Under the pieces are notes generated by a model, which saw only the letters and a list, made by a program, of their open reading frames with translations, was not told the DNA's origin and did no database searches. From a virus: a DNA stretch of 50,917 nucleotides. Below are positions 18,041 through 33,000 of this stretch, piece by piece. The DNA lies in IMG/VR virus record IMGVR_UViG_3300030451_003321, positions 1-50,917 of that record. One strand, written 5' to 3'. A program made the translations under genes and the position numbers. Within the stretch, counting starts at the first letter, position 1, and each line of letters starts with the position of its first letter.

Positions 18041-21000
18041 GCGTCGTCAAAGATATCAGCAGGGTTGAAGTTAGAGATCACTGTGGTGCCGATCTGGACA
18101 GACAGGATTGCAGAGAAACTGTAGACAGGTGTTGCACCTGCTGCTGTTATTGCAACTCTGTATTCATCACCATCATCTTGTTGATTTGAAGTGCCTGTGT
18201 TGAATGTTGCTTGGTTACCACCAATGATGTTTGACCAGACAGTTGTGCCGTAGTCTTTCTTCTGCCACTGGTAGTTGAGTGTAGTAGTATTTATCGCACC
18301 ATCGGATGCCCTTACAAACTCAGCAACCACAGTAAATGCTGCAGTCTGACCTTGGTTAACAGTAACGTTAACAGGAGAGATTGTAATTCTAATTAGACCA
18401 TCTTCTACAACGATTGGGTTACCTTGATTATCAATACCCTCGCCCGCGTAGATATCAAATCCACCGTTAACAGGTGTGCCAGTAGGTGTAACAAAATCAT
18501 CCTCAACTGTAGTCTCAGCAGCAACCAAAGGAAGTGTATAACCAACACCAGGTGTCCTTACGTCGATCCTCTGGATACCCATCATAGGCACCAATCTTGC
18601 GTCAAAACCAGTAGAGGAGATAACCTCAACGTTAGGTTTGGAAGTGTAACCATCGCCAGGATTGGTAATCGTAGCAGCGACAATTTGACCACTAGTGATG
18701 TTTGCCAATGCCTCTGCACTTCTACCTTTAACAGATCCAGTGTATTCAAATGTGATCAAGGAGTTAGAAGACTCAATCAGAGCAACTTCACGACCAAATT
18801 CTTCACCCTCGATTTCCAATTCGTCACCTGCTTCGATTGGTGGGACAACAGTTGCAGATATAACGTCAGCATCAGATCCAATGTAAGAGAATCCAACGAA
18901 GGTTGCTCCTGCTCTTGGCACCTCAGCAAAGATAATTCTAGATCCAACGATCTCATATGATACGCCTGGTTCCTGTATGATTCCGTTGAGAGAAACCATG
19001 ATATTGTTTTCTGGAAGAATCGTTGCAGAAGATACACCTTCAGTCAATGTCAAGGAGTAGAAGATTCCATCTAACTTCAAGTTGAAGGAAGATCTCAATG
19101 AATCAAACTCGAATCCAATGTCATCAAGTTGTCTTAGTTTACCAACGTAGTATCCAATAAATTCAGATCCAATCTCAGGTGGCTCAGTAAACTGAATCTT
19201 GTCAGAGAATGCAGTGTATGCGTTGATAGCACCTGGTGGTTGTAGGATACCATTAACAAAGATGAGCATGTGTCCTGCAGGATCTGGGAAGTATGCTTGT
19301 CCATTCTCCACAGATAGTGAGAAGTTTTGTTGCACACCGTCAAATCCTCTGAAGTAACGATCAACACGTCCAACCAGTGTGCGTGCATCAGCAACAGCAG
19401 CACCCCAACCATCATCTCCTTTGATGGTCATGTTGTCATAGAATTCACCAACTGCTTGCTCAACCCAGATTCTTGCAGTAATACCTTGCTGCTCAATCTT
19501 AGCGATCTTAGCGTATGAAGTATACTGTGGATTGCTTACTGCAGTTACGTTAGAGTAGATAACAGGGAAGTTTGTAGAGATATCAAACTTACCGATGAAT
19601 ATACCTGAGTTTGTAAACTCACTTACAGGTGCACCTGTACCTACAGGTTGAATATTACCAATCCAGAGTTTGTGTGGGACAGGAGGAGTTGCTGTTGCAT
19701 CTGGCTCTTGATACTTGGTTACATAACCTGTCAAACCAGGATTCTTAATAACAGTACCTTGAAGCATATTAACTTCATCACCAACTTGGAATGTAGCAGC
19801 GATACCTGCTTCAATAAATGTAGATCCAAGATCTAATTCAATAACCTCTGTGCCGTGGATAATATCGTTAACCTCTGCAACACCACCAGGTTGGTAGATA
19901 CCTTGGACATCAAGAATGTAATCAGTAAGACTACCGTAAATGATATCGTTTGTCTCCCATCCAGATTGAATGGTCTCAACATCCATAACAACACGACCAC
20001 CATCGTTACCGATAATCGCACCAGATTTATTATCGTAGAATACGATGTCTGCCTCAGTATTATCTGCCTTCTTAAAGATCTTATCTCCAACAGCGTAGTT
20101 ACCAAGATCAACGTTAAGAAGTAGACGATCAGTTATAGCAGTAACATCTGCAGTTGCAGTGCTATCCTCACCAACAAGTGTATCACCAACTGCCCAGTTA
20201 GGTCCTGTTTTCTCAGTTACCCTAAGGATTACTTCTGTATTGTCTGAGTTGTAGTTAACCTGTAAGATCTTACCAATCGCAGTTGCATCACCAGATTTGA
20301 ATACACGCTCACCATTCTGTAGTTTAGATACACCAGTATCAGAAGGATTGTTAAGTCTGACATATAGGAATGTCTCTCTAATCGATGCTCTGTTGAAGGA
20401 CTGTGATCCAATCTCAGCAAACACATCAGATGTTGTGCCGTAAAGGACATCAGCATCAATAAATCCACCTGAGTAAGGAGTCTCAATATCAGGATTACCG
20501 TATACAGTAGTTGCTCTGTTAACACCAGATCTAACAAGCACTTGGAAGATGTGAGATGTGTTTGCGGTATCATCAAATACTAGTGGTCTAAATCTACCAT
20601 CATGAGTTGATACAGCACCAATCTCGAAGAATGTTGCCTCAGCATTCAAGACCTTATACATTGACTGGTTAGCACCAACTAATGTGCTACCAGATGCAGG
20701 GATATATTGGACAACATCACCACGTCTGAAGAAGTTAGCACGGTAGATTCTAACTCTATATTCTTTTCTATCAAATCCTGCACGGACTGTAGGAGTAAGA
20801 GATACAAGAGCAGGATCAGTATTCCAATCAAATCCTTCGTTATATGCGTTGTGTCTGTTGTGGACGTCAGTATTAGCGATCCATGTAGTCTTCGCCTCGG
20901 TAGAGAATTTAGATTGCTCAAGAGCAAACTCAAAGACGTTGAAACTAGAATCCATATCGAATTCTGTAGATTCCTGATTCCACTCAGTCCTGAGAGGTGC

Positions 21001-24000
21001 AATGTAAAGACCAGGATCTGCAATGTAAGGAATCCAACCTGCACCGTCAGGAGCATAGATGATTGACTTACAATACTCTCTAACACGAGTCATGTGATAG
21101 ATGAGGTGAGTCCTAACAATTCCTTGGTAAACGATCATATTACCGTCACCGTCAAACCAGTTACTGATAGAATCAAATGCTTCACCGTTACCACCTGTAA
21201 CAAGGTCGTAAATTACAGCATGAATTATTTGATCTGCAAAATCAGCATCTCCTGCGTATGTAGGATAGAAGGATACAGTTTGATCAAATGCTCTCTTCTT
21301 GATAGCAGGTTTGTTGAAGAGAATCATCTTCGCTGCCATCTTATTACTTGTTGATCCACCAGATAAGGTCTCATACATGACCTTATACTTGTCTTGGATT
21401 CCAAGTCTAACGTCGTAGCATGTGCCGAGGTTGTATTCGGTTGTGGTAGGAGCAGTAGGATTAGTTAGAGTAACAGTTGTGCCATAGTATGTGTTACCAT
21501 TACCTGCAACAGCAGCATCAATACCACCCTCAAGGATTGCCATCAATGTGTTAATTGCAGATCTCTGATCAGGACAGGTTTGATTCCATTCTGATGCTTG
21601 ATTGTCATATGTAACAGAAAGATCTCTAAGTGGGACATCTCCACCATATTTTGCTGGCCAGATGTTTGGCAGTGTTGCCTCAAATGTGCCACTAATACTA
21701 TTAGGATAGGTGGTGTTGTCATTGCCATCAGGATCATTGATGGTGTCAGTAACGATACTGATAAGTCTGTTGACTTCGGTATCTACATCAGCGTCATTTA
21801 CAGCACTTATTGATCCAGTATTATTGACCCACTTATCTTCAATATCAGCAAGAGGAGTAAACTCAGCACCGTTAGAAGCATGTCTAGAAGGTGTGGTGCC
21901 TTGATAGATTTGCTTAGCGATATCTCTAGCAGTGTTTGTAATCCAAGTTGTCTCGTTGATAACTCCTTGGATATGTTGGATAACACCATTCTCAACATAG
22001 AATCCTGCACCAAGAGCAACCATGTTGTCACCACCATACTCTAGGTTGAAGGTATGCCACTTAAGGATATCAGCAACGTCATGGACGCAATCGATAGATC
22101 CTGCAGCAGTGATACAATCTCTAGTAGCACTTACAAATGTGTGGTTATATTGTTGACCTGCAGGAGATGCACCAACGTTGACTGTTACAGTGCCAGACTG
22201 TTTAATAAGTGCACCAGCTGTGGCAGAGACAAAGGTGTGTGCATATTGCTGACCAACTTGAGAAGGATACACGTTAACACTGATTGTATCATCATCAATC
22301 TTAGTAACAAGTAACCACTTGTTAGCTGCGGGGTCTGATCCTCTTGGGTAGGAATGGTTTGAGTTGTTTCCATCTTGTGTGCATGTAAATGTGATGCCGT
22401 TAGTAGCAATCTTGATCCTGTTTCCAGTTACAAGACCATGACCTGCAGATGTAATATTCAATACACCAGTAGCAGAATCATAAGTTGCACCAGTAATGTT
22501 AGCGGTGCCTGTGCCCACAGCAGTTACAGCAACTGTCTTACCGTAGTAAGGATCAGTTGTCCTAGGATATGAATGATTAGATGCATTGTTATCCTGATCA
22601 CAAGTAAATGTCAGTGAGTTAGGAGCAATCATCAAACGATTGCCAATGTTATAAACATGGTCAAGAGTATTGAATGTCATGACCATATCACCAGTGGCAG
22701 AGTTATAAGTAATGTCACTTGGTGTATGTTTCTGACCACCAAAGTTATCTCCCCACTTAACAGACGCTGCAAGTGCACTCTGGAATTGGTGCTCATACTG
22801 CTGACCTTGTGGAGATGCTCCGACGTTTACAGTAATAGTTGTTTGTGAGATATCCTCAACAAGAATATTCTTCTCATATACAGGATCAGTTGTCCTAGGA
22901 TATGGATGATCAGTTGCATAGTTATCCTGAGAGCATCTCATAGTGATACCCAAAGGAGTAATTCTAATAGTGTCACCCTTCTGAATCTCATGCTTACCAA
23001 TAGTAATGACCATCTGACCATTACTAGAGTTGTAAAGCACATCAGTAGGAGTAAACTCCTTAGTCCACAATGCACTAGATCCACCATTAATACTCAATGA
23101 AGGATACTGGTCTAGTCCACGACGGACTGCCTCTTCTGCAATAAATCTGATGTTTCTTTCGATAGCACGAGCAGCATAGATTCTATTATTAGAAGCACCA
23201 TTACGCTCATAACTTTCTGGTTGGAAGGTTACTTCATTGTGACCAGGTAATGTATCGCGACCGAATCCATTTCTAATTGTTAGGATTGCCATGTCTCTAG
23301 CAATTCTAAACACAGTCTTAGATGCCTTTTCTTCACCCTCAATATGCTTGAGGAAACCATCAGATCTTACATATAGTTTACCAATTCTGTAAGTCTCGGA
23401 GTTACCACCATGACGTAAGTCATGTGAAACACCTTTCAAGATATCAACAACGTCATCTTCACAATCTACAGGGTTGCCTGTTGGGACAACAAATGATCCG
23501 AAGTATGACAAGTCATTCATTGTAGAAACTGCTTCCTTAGCAATGACTCTTGCATTAGTATCGATTAGATCTGCAGCATCAAAGTATTTGTTAGATCCTG
23601 TCCTTGACTGATCAAACTGCTTAGGATCGTAAGTAATTGTCTCATCTCTATATGCTGATCTAGAAGTGTAGATGGGCACATAGTATTCATCTTGATAAGT
23701 TGCACTAGCACCAAGAGCAGCAGAAGTTTCGCCTGGTGAGAGCAGCATATTATTAACTGCTTTCAGTGCAAGCATTTCTGTAAACTTGATAGCATCAATC
23801 ATTGGATTCAACTCATCAGTGATGTAGAGAATCTCATTGTCACTATTCAAGTAACTATCGATAACCTTCTGTGTTTCAGCATTACCACCCATGATGATGT
23901 CACCAATGACAGCAGGTAATACATGATCCTTAAGGTCACGCAAACACTTGGTATTGTTTGGAATAGTTAAGAATTGGACTGGGTTACCATTGATTGTCTT

Positions 24001-27000
24001 AGTATAAAGTGCATTGATATATCCGACTGCTTCCTCAGCGATATAATCGCGGTTTTTCCAGATAAGTGCACCTGCATCTCTGAATCTATGTCCAGTAGGA
24101 GCAAGGACGTCAGCGATATAATCACCTAAAGTATCTAATTGTGTTTCTACTTGAGTTGTGCCAGTCAGTGCATGTGGGACACGAAGTTTAGTTGTATATG
24201 TGCCTGTAAGTGTAACGTCAGTAGTGTTAATGACATACTTACAAAGTTTTACAACTTCACGCCATGCATATAGAGTTTGTAGTAACTCTTGACCGATATA
24301 CTCGATCTCACCACCTCTTGTGCGATAGAAACGAGCAGTAACGATAACGTTATAGTTACCACCTTCTCTCAAATCCTTGACAATAGCAGGTAAGATATAA
24401 TCTCTTGTGTCACGAATACAAACGTTTGTGCCACTCATTGTGCCACCACTACCGTAAGTATCGCCTGGTATTGTAAAGTCAGGGAAGAATGCTTGCATGA
24501 TACCGACTGCTTCCTCAGCAATCCAATCACGGTTAAGATCAATTATATCTGCAGCATCCCTATAGATTTCTCTACCTAGATCAACTTCCTCGATTGTGAT
24601 ACGTTTGTTGAGGTAGTCAATAGACTTAAGAGTCGAAGAGGATAGAGTTATGCCAGTCAGCGTAGCATATGTCTCCGTCGTAGATACCACAAACGGAGCC
24701 TCGGCGTTAAGACCAAATACAATGCCAGTTCTAGTGAAATCTGGATCAGAGGAAGGGCTAATTGTCGCACCAGTATAATCAGCAGTGCCCTTTCGGACAA
24801 TGAGGTTATCGAGGTTGCCGACCAACTGCTGACTATTAGCGACATCCTTACCAAGACCAAATCTTGCATAGGGGTAGTCGTTTGTATCACTGTATGTTGT
24901 TTGTTGTGTGCCATCGATATACAGCGAGGTGACAGCTGACTCTCTTACAACAGCAATGTGATGCCATCTCTGTGCAATGAGAGTGTTGGTGGATGTGATA
25001 AGCGTGCTTGATCCATTCTTAAGGATAACGTTACCACTACCATTGACTTCAAGAGTTAGACCACTACCAGTTGCCTGAGGTCTACGCATATCAAATATAG
25101 TTTGATTACCAGATACTGCATCTAAACGAAGTCTCATTTCAATGGTGAAATCACCAGTGCCAAACTTGAAATCGTTTCTAGCAGTTTGAATAATGCTACC
25201 AGTATTAGGTATTCTTATAGATTTGGTGCTATTAGATAAGGAAGAAAGAATTGTAATTTCGTCTACTGTGCATGCAGTGTTAATCAAAGTAGAGTTAGTT
25301 ACATATTCACCGATACTGAATGTGCCAGTTGCTGTGCCACTGTAGATCCACTTAAGACCAGAGTTAGATCCTTTGATAGGTGCAGATGCTCTAGTTGTAA
25401 CACCCTTAAGATTTTCGCCAGGTAAGAATAGACCTCTAGAAGGATCTTTGTATGCATACTTAGAAACACGAAGTGTCTCGCCCGCAGTATATCCACCGTC
25501 AGTGATAGTCCTTTCGGTAGGAGCAGTGCGAGTGGCATGTGCCATGTTATTGTTGGTATATGCTGTTGTATACACACTTTGAAGTGTTGTGTATGCAGAT
25601 ACAACAGTTGCACAACCGTTAGTGCTTAGATTATAAGGCGTTAGATCTTGATCAAACCACTGTCTCTTACCATGATTGCCAGTAGCAGCAACTCTAGGAT
25701 AGAAGTAGTCACCGAATGTCTTAGATACAAAATGTAAGTAATGTAGTCTTACTGTATCTCCATTGCTGAGAGTAGGTGTATAATTTTCTGCAAGTTGGAC
25801 AGAGAGGGTGCCATTTGTGACGTCGTAGGTTGCATTCGCAATATCAGCAGTAGCATCTAAAGTAACTGCATTGGAAGCAGCACTTACAAAACTATGAGTA
25901 TAGTTACCACCTGTAACTACAGCACCAAATGTTGCACTCTGGAAGATGTGATCATACTGACCTTGTGCAGTTGCAGCACCAACGTTTACAGTGATAGTAG
26001 TTGATGTTGCTGCAGTAATCTCAATAGAAGTGTCATAATATGGGTCAGTTGTCCTTGGATAAGCGTGATCAGTTTGATAGTTATCCTGAGAGCATCTAAA
26101 GATTAGAGATTCTTGAGCAATCTTAATATGTGTGCCTGCCTCTAACTTGTGCTCACCAATGGTCATGACCATTACACCGCTAGAAGGGTTGTAACTAACA
26201 GCAGTAGGAGTAAATGTTACTATCGGAGATGCACCAACGTTAACTGTAATTGATGTGTTTGCAACAACAGATTTAACTTCTAGAGGGACATTATAATAAG
26301 GATCTGATGCACGAGGATAAGTCTTCTGACTACTATTTCCATCCATCGTGCAAGTAAAGGTCAAACTATTTGCAGCGATAGAAACCATTCTACCTGCAGT
26401 GATACTATGAGATCCAATAGTAAGGACTAAATCACCAGTTACAGGATCGTAAGTAGCACCAGATGGTGTGTATTGTGGAGGTGCCACAACCATCTTACCG
26501 TTACCAACGTAAGTTAATGCATCACCTGCATCTAGTGTGACAACTGGGACAGTGACATCAAAAGTCCTAGTGCCGTTGTTTACATTAGCAACTGTGAATG
26601 TCTGACTACCATTATCGATAACTTGATGTGCAATAGTTTGTGCTGCAGCATAGATTCCATTTACCTGACTTGCAAGAGTAGGTGAATCATCGTATGCAAT
26701 AGCATAGGTTGCAGCATCATATACTCTGCTATTACCACCATACTTAAGGTCGTAAGCAATCGCTTCAATTACATCCTCAATATCATCTGTGCAATCAGCA
26801 TCAGTCTGATGTGGAGTAAATGATGGGTTAGCAGTCTTATAAACGTGAAGTGCTTCTGCAGCAATAAATTCTTTGTTGTTAAGAAGAAGGTTTGCACCAT
26901 CAATCTTAAGATTACCCTGTGGCACTGGATCAGCAAATACACCAGTGATCTTAGGACCGCCTGTGCCCTCAGATGTGTATGAAGTTGTGCCAGTAAGGTT

Positions 27001-30000
27001 ATGTGTATTCTCTGCAGTTACAGAATGAATAATAATATCAGTTAGGAATCTGATATTCTGCTGCACATCAGCACAGTTAGAAAGACTCTGAGCATTACCA
27101 GAAGAGTAGTTAGGATCATAGGTATGTGCAGGAGCAGATCCACCATAAGTGATAGGATCATTCAAGTTATATCCTTCGTTACCAATATCCTTAATAAACA
27201 GCAAGTTATTGATAGCATAATACATTGTATCTCTTGCTTTCAAAAGAGCAGTCTGAGACTCAGCAACTTCACCATAGAATCCGTTAAGGATAAAGTTACC
27301 AGTAGCGTCAAAGTATTGCTCTGAGAAGTTTTGAGATTGGAATTCACCACCAGATGCCAAGTCATCAGCGATTGCTTCAATAAAGAGTCCTAAGTCACGA
27401 CGACATTTTTCTTGACCAACAGAGACTGTAGGAGCAACCTCATCAGGAATATCATTTAGGTTTCCTGCTGTGAGTGCTTCGTTTTGCCATGTCCAGATAG
27501 TATTAATTGCAGACTGCACGTCGCTACAATTATCAACAGTAGCGTTATCTGTATTGCTGCCTGGAGTCGCATACGGAGATCCTGGTGATGGGTCTGCTGT
27601 GATTGAGAGGTCTGCATAATAAGTTGCTTCATCGGTAGAATTGACTGCACTGAATACGCCAGTCAACTGGTTTGTAATTGCTGCCATCACTAGATCTTTC
27701 GCTTGCTCAACGATGTAGATCAATTCGGCCTGTGCCCTACTATAGGAGAAAGTTGCAGCGTCGGAGAAGTATTCGTTAATCCATTTCAGTGAATACTGGT
27801 TACCACCTGAGTGGATGTCAAGAGCAATACATTCCAACCATAACATAACGTCAGCAATGTATGCTTCTTTATCACCTGCTGCAGTGCCAGTAAACTGTGT
27901 CTTCTGTAAATCGTATGCTCTTAGTTTAATTGCCTCGATATTTTTCCAGATCATGCGATATGCATCTCTGAATCTTGAGGTTGTATTTGTTTGGACGTCG
28001 CCAGGATAGTAGAAGTCAGGATGCTCTACAGCAACATAACGCTCTGCTCTATCAATAATTTCTTGCTTATTTCTACGGATGCTTCTAGCACCATCATTCT
28101 TTCTGTTACCTGCATTACCTACAAGGTTTGCATAGAAGATTGCTTTGTTTCTTAGAGCATCACCAGCTTGGAATGTGCCACTAGAAAGATTATCGTATTC
28201 AATCTCAGTGCTTCTAACCTCTTCAAAGTCTAGGAAGTCTTCGTTGATTCTTGCACTAGGATCATACAACTTAACAGGTGTAATAGAAGATTGTGAGATA
28301 TCATCCAGAATAACGTTAGGATTCTGAATAGCAACAAGTCTTTCGTAGATAAGACCGAAGAATGTAGATCCTCTGTTAATGATTAGAGTGTCAACAGGTT
28401 GACCAGTATTAGGATCAAGATATGGACTGATGAATGTAATCTGAGCAACAATCTTAGATTTACTTGAGTAGATGTATTCATTTAACTTGATATCAAAGAT
28501 ACCAGTTTCATATCTTGCAGTACCTGAAGTCTTACTCAAGAGTAATGTATCAGTTGCATTACCTTGTGCATCAAGGTTTGTCTCTTCAATGATTGCAATA
28601 TCACCTTCAAAGTTAGTGATAGTTTCTTGGAATTTGAAGAGGTTTTCAGTATTGAGTAGAGTAACAGACTCTACGATAGCAGTGAATAGGTTAGTCCTCT
28701 TAACGATCTCACTGATAGTAAAAGGTCCGTCAGTAATATTGATTACGTCAATGTGGAAAGTCCCAGAATCAACAACAGTTGCATATGCATCTGATGATTC
28801 GCCATTGATTTGCTGACCCATCTCAGGGAAAATACCCTGTGGATTCTGCAGAGCAATTCTGTATACAGGGATAGTAGCAAATCTAACAGCTCTATATCTA
28901 ACCTGTGATGCTGCTTTTGGTGGCTCAGCAAATACAATTTGGTTACCAACAATTTGATATGAGGTATCAGGTGCTTGGATAACACCATTCAAAGTAATCA
29001 ATAACTGATTACCTTTAACAATTACACCTTCACCTTCAACAGTAATTGGGAAGGACTTCTTAATACCATCAAAGTCACCAGAAATATCATCAATCTTCTT
29101 AACGATAGAAGTCAAGATTTCCTCAGATGAAGTCAATCTTCTATTTCTGAATAGCACCTCTGTGTTGTTATAGTCAGTATATACTGGCTCAGCAGCACCG
29201 AATGATGTAATCTGGTTTACATTAGTATACTCATTAATATTAACTTCTTTGATAAATTCTGTGCCAACCTTTCTACCAGATACGTCCTCTCCACCAGTCA
29301 GTTGTAACTGACCAAACATCTTAAATCCAGTTGGGTGGTTGTTATCTAATACTTGTTTCTTCCATTTTGTAATAGGAATTTCAGATGTAATAACATAAGA
29401 GAATGACTGATAGAAGAAACTATCTTGAATCTTCTGGACAATCTCAGATGGTTTACCAACATCATCGATAAATCTACCAGGTGTTTGTGTAATTGAGTCA
29501 ATATTCAATACACCACGAGCAATGCTCAAGTTATCGATAATACCAGATGCTTTAGAAACCTCACCTGATACTTTTTCACCTTGGACAAAGTTACCTGTGT
29601 AATCAACGATCTTAAGAATCTTAGGACCGATCTGCCAACCAGTGTTAGTAGAAACAAAACCTTCTGCAGTTGCTTGCTCAGGAGAGTTACCTTGATATAC
29701 TTTCTCACCTTCTAAGAATCTAGAAGTTGCAACAACAGCATCAGCAGCACCTCCAAACACCTCGGTCAAGAGAGTTTGTCGTCCTTCACCTTGTGTTAGG
29801 AAGGTGATAAAGTCACCAGACTGTGCGGCCTGTAACGTTAATGCGAAGCGTAATTGATCAGATTCTAGTTGGTCAGCGATAGCATAGTATGTCTGTCCAT
29901 CAACCAAAGTAGTCAAACCTGCACTACTTGGTTTTGGTAGAATACCAGTTGTAGATCCAACATCATCAGCACGCAACTGAATAGCAGCACCAGTTGTGAT

Positions 30001-33000
30001 ACCATGTGGGAAGTTAAACTGTAGATAGTTAAGGTCTAAGTTAACAACATAGTTGAATTCTGATTTCAGAGTTACAACAGGCTCAGATGAATATCCTTGA
30101 CCTGGATTCTTGATGATGATCTCATTAAGACGATTGTTTTTGATAACCGCCTCTGCCTCAGCACCTGATCCACCACCACCTTCAATTACAACTGCAGGAG
30201 CAGAGGTATAACCAGAACCTGGATTTGTAATCTTAATCTCAGTTAGGATTGAAGTATTGAATAGTTGAAGGTTAACAGGGAATGTAATCTCAGGACGTAG
30301 AGTATAGTCATGAGAGTATCCAAAACCAAATTCGTTATTCTTAAGTCTCTTAATCTTACCAATATTCTTACCAGTCAAGAATACAGATGCACCTTCACCT
30401 TCAGCAGGAATTACAACGTCTAGAGCAGCACCAGATCCTGCAAGAGTAGGTCCTAAGATACCAGTGATAGCATCAACGTCTATGGATGCAGTTGTATAAC
30501 CTTTACCTGCATCAGATACAGTAGCAGATGTGATTGTGCCAGATCCAATTTCCTCGTCGAGAGTAACAGTAAGAGTTGCTAGACCACCCTCACCATCTCC
30601 ATCGATAGGCACGTTATAGTAAACGCCAGGTTGATATTCTGTACCTCCATCAATAATGGTGATACGCTCAATCTGTCTAAATGATGCAATGTCAGAGATA
30701 ACAGGAAGTTTCTGATAGAATCCACCTGCAGACACTAGTTTAATAGTGTTGATAGGTCCGATTGCCTTGACAGATGTGGTTGAGTAGTAGGAGTATGGAT
30801 TACCAAACTCATCATCTTGGACTTCAGCAGATGAGGTTTCTGGCTCAAGATCTAATGGGAATTTGAATTCAGTGTTATTAACAACCTGAGAAATTCTAAA
30901 TGTGCCATCATAAGGAGTCTTGATAACATCAACAAAGGAGTTAGCACCAACAGGTGAGTTTGCTCCAATCCTAGATGGATCAAAGTAGTAAGAAATATTT
31001 GTTACATTACCTATGGCAGAGAATTTAACGTATGGACGTAAACCTTCTGCTTGGACACCTGGTGTGCCAACACGAGTAATATTATTGAAGGAGTATTCCA
31101 ACTTATACTGGTTATCCTGTGCAAATGACAGATAGTAACCGAAGTTAGATGCATCACCAACGTCAAAGACGTATTGATGATTTCTGATAAAGGTTAGTGA
31201 TGGATGCTTAGCATATATCTTAACGCTAGATATTGCTCCTTGTACGAATAGAGGATCACCTGCTGCAGTTGTCCTCAATCCAAAGACATATTCTCTACTA
31301 CCAAATACTTCACTGATAAAGAATGATCCGTTATATTCAGTAGTCGTAAATCCTTCAGTAAAGATGATATCGTTTTCTCTGAAGTTGTGAGGTGTAACAG
31401 ATGTTGCATAAACAAGATCAGATCTTGCTTCGCTAGTCTTTTTAATATCCTTCTTAAGGACACAAGTTAACTCAACCTCTTTAACTGATGGGAATCCAGT
31501 AACTTTAACAATCTTATATGCATCATTTCCATCATCATCGATAACAATGTTATTAGAGTTAATTGCAATAACATCACCAGGTATGTAAGAAGATGCAGGT
31601 TGTGTCTTAAGAATTTTAACAGAATACTGACCTCTATCATCGTATGGTTGGAATCTAGCGTAGTCAGACAATGCTAACTCTGTAGATTTCCATTCCCATG
31701 TAACGCCACCATCAGATGCTGTGCCAGTTGTATGGACTGGAGCAATGAGTCCAGATGTACCTGCAACCGTTACTTCATATATGTTACGCTTCCAATAAAC
31801 TTGATATCCAACAGGATATAGGATGCCAGAATCCCAACGCTCCATGTCGAGATCTCTGTATTGAGGTGTAGGATATGGCTCTTCTTGAATGTCAATGGTA
31901 AACTCACCTGCATTCCTGATAAACACCCAAGTAATAGCACCGTCAGATACTGCACCAGTTGTATGTGTTGGAGGTGTTACGCCTGATGTGCCACCTGCCT
32001 GTGCTTCGTATATCTTCTGTGCATAGTAAACTCTATCACCAGTATTATATGCAGTTGCAGTTACCCAAAGGTTTTCTTCCTCAATACCAACAAACTTACC
32101 AGGCATTTCGTTGATATCTGTTGCCTCGGTAGATCTAAGAAGATCAGTATTGTTGATAGTGCCGAAGATCTTACCAACTTTATACTTGTTGCCTAGACCA
32201 GGATTAAGTGTAGTGCCTACTGGGACTTCTACAATGGTGCCGTATGCTTGGACAACACCAAGAGAATTGTATTGCTGAAGGATTGCACCCTTAGTAAACT
32301 TAACATCTTGGTTAAGTGTCAACTCATAAACGTTGTCAATCTTACTATAGTTTGCATCCTTAATATAGAATTTGGGGACGACGTTTGCAGTAACAAACAT
32401 CTTCTTACCATTTTTAACAGGAATTGTAGAAGACTTAGATGCAATATTCTCTTTATTGTTAGTCCATGTATATGTCTGGACTGGGGTATAGACACTAGGA
32501 GTATCAGAGAAGTCAAGTAGTTGTAGACCACCTGCACCCACATCCCACTGGTCAATAGCAGGAAGACCTGCATCAGACCATGTGCCAGTTGTCCACTCAC
32601 TGATAGTAAGATTCTCGTAGTTAGTAGGTGTAGTTAGAGTATATGTGCCTCTTCCAGAAGTATGTGCTTTATCAATCTTAACAGCAACTATGTCACTCTT
32701 TTCATGTGACAGTGGGAATTTAACTAGAGGAGTAGAGAATGTTGACTCATATTCATCAAGTTTAGATATAACCCAATCATCAATATGACCAATAAATGCT
32801 TTAGATGCTACAGAAGGCTCAGTGCCACCTAATCCAACAGACGCCATATTAACGTCAATTAGAGTTTGATATGTGACTGCAAGGTTGCCATCATAGTAAA
32901 CATTGATTTCCCAAACACCTGATCCAGTATTTTCTTTAACAAGTGCAATATGGTGCCATGCTGCAGCAGCAAAGTTGCCCCAGTAAGTAGTCTCTGTAGA

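Larger units (their letters stand above)
21130..27960 (-). repeat. Eight-copy helical GGN module array in the giant gene
   Basis: Eight divergent copies of one module can be read in the protein. Each starts with a helix like NRDYIAEEAVGYINAL, then a Cys-Asp helix such as CLRDLKDHVLPAVIGDIIMG ending in GGN, then a variable stretch and a long helix such as KFTEMLALKAVNNML. The GG(N/E/D) positions fall near 27805, 27350, 26730, 24350, 23890, 23400, 22020 and 21190. The first and last copies lack the Cys. The Cys and the Asp two or three residues later recur in the other six. No known domain name comes to mind. Confidence 0.75.
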
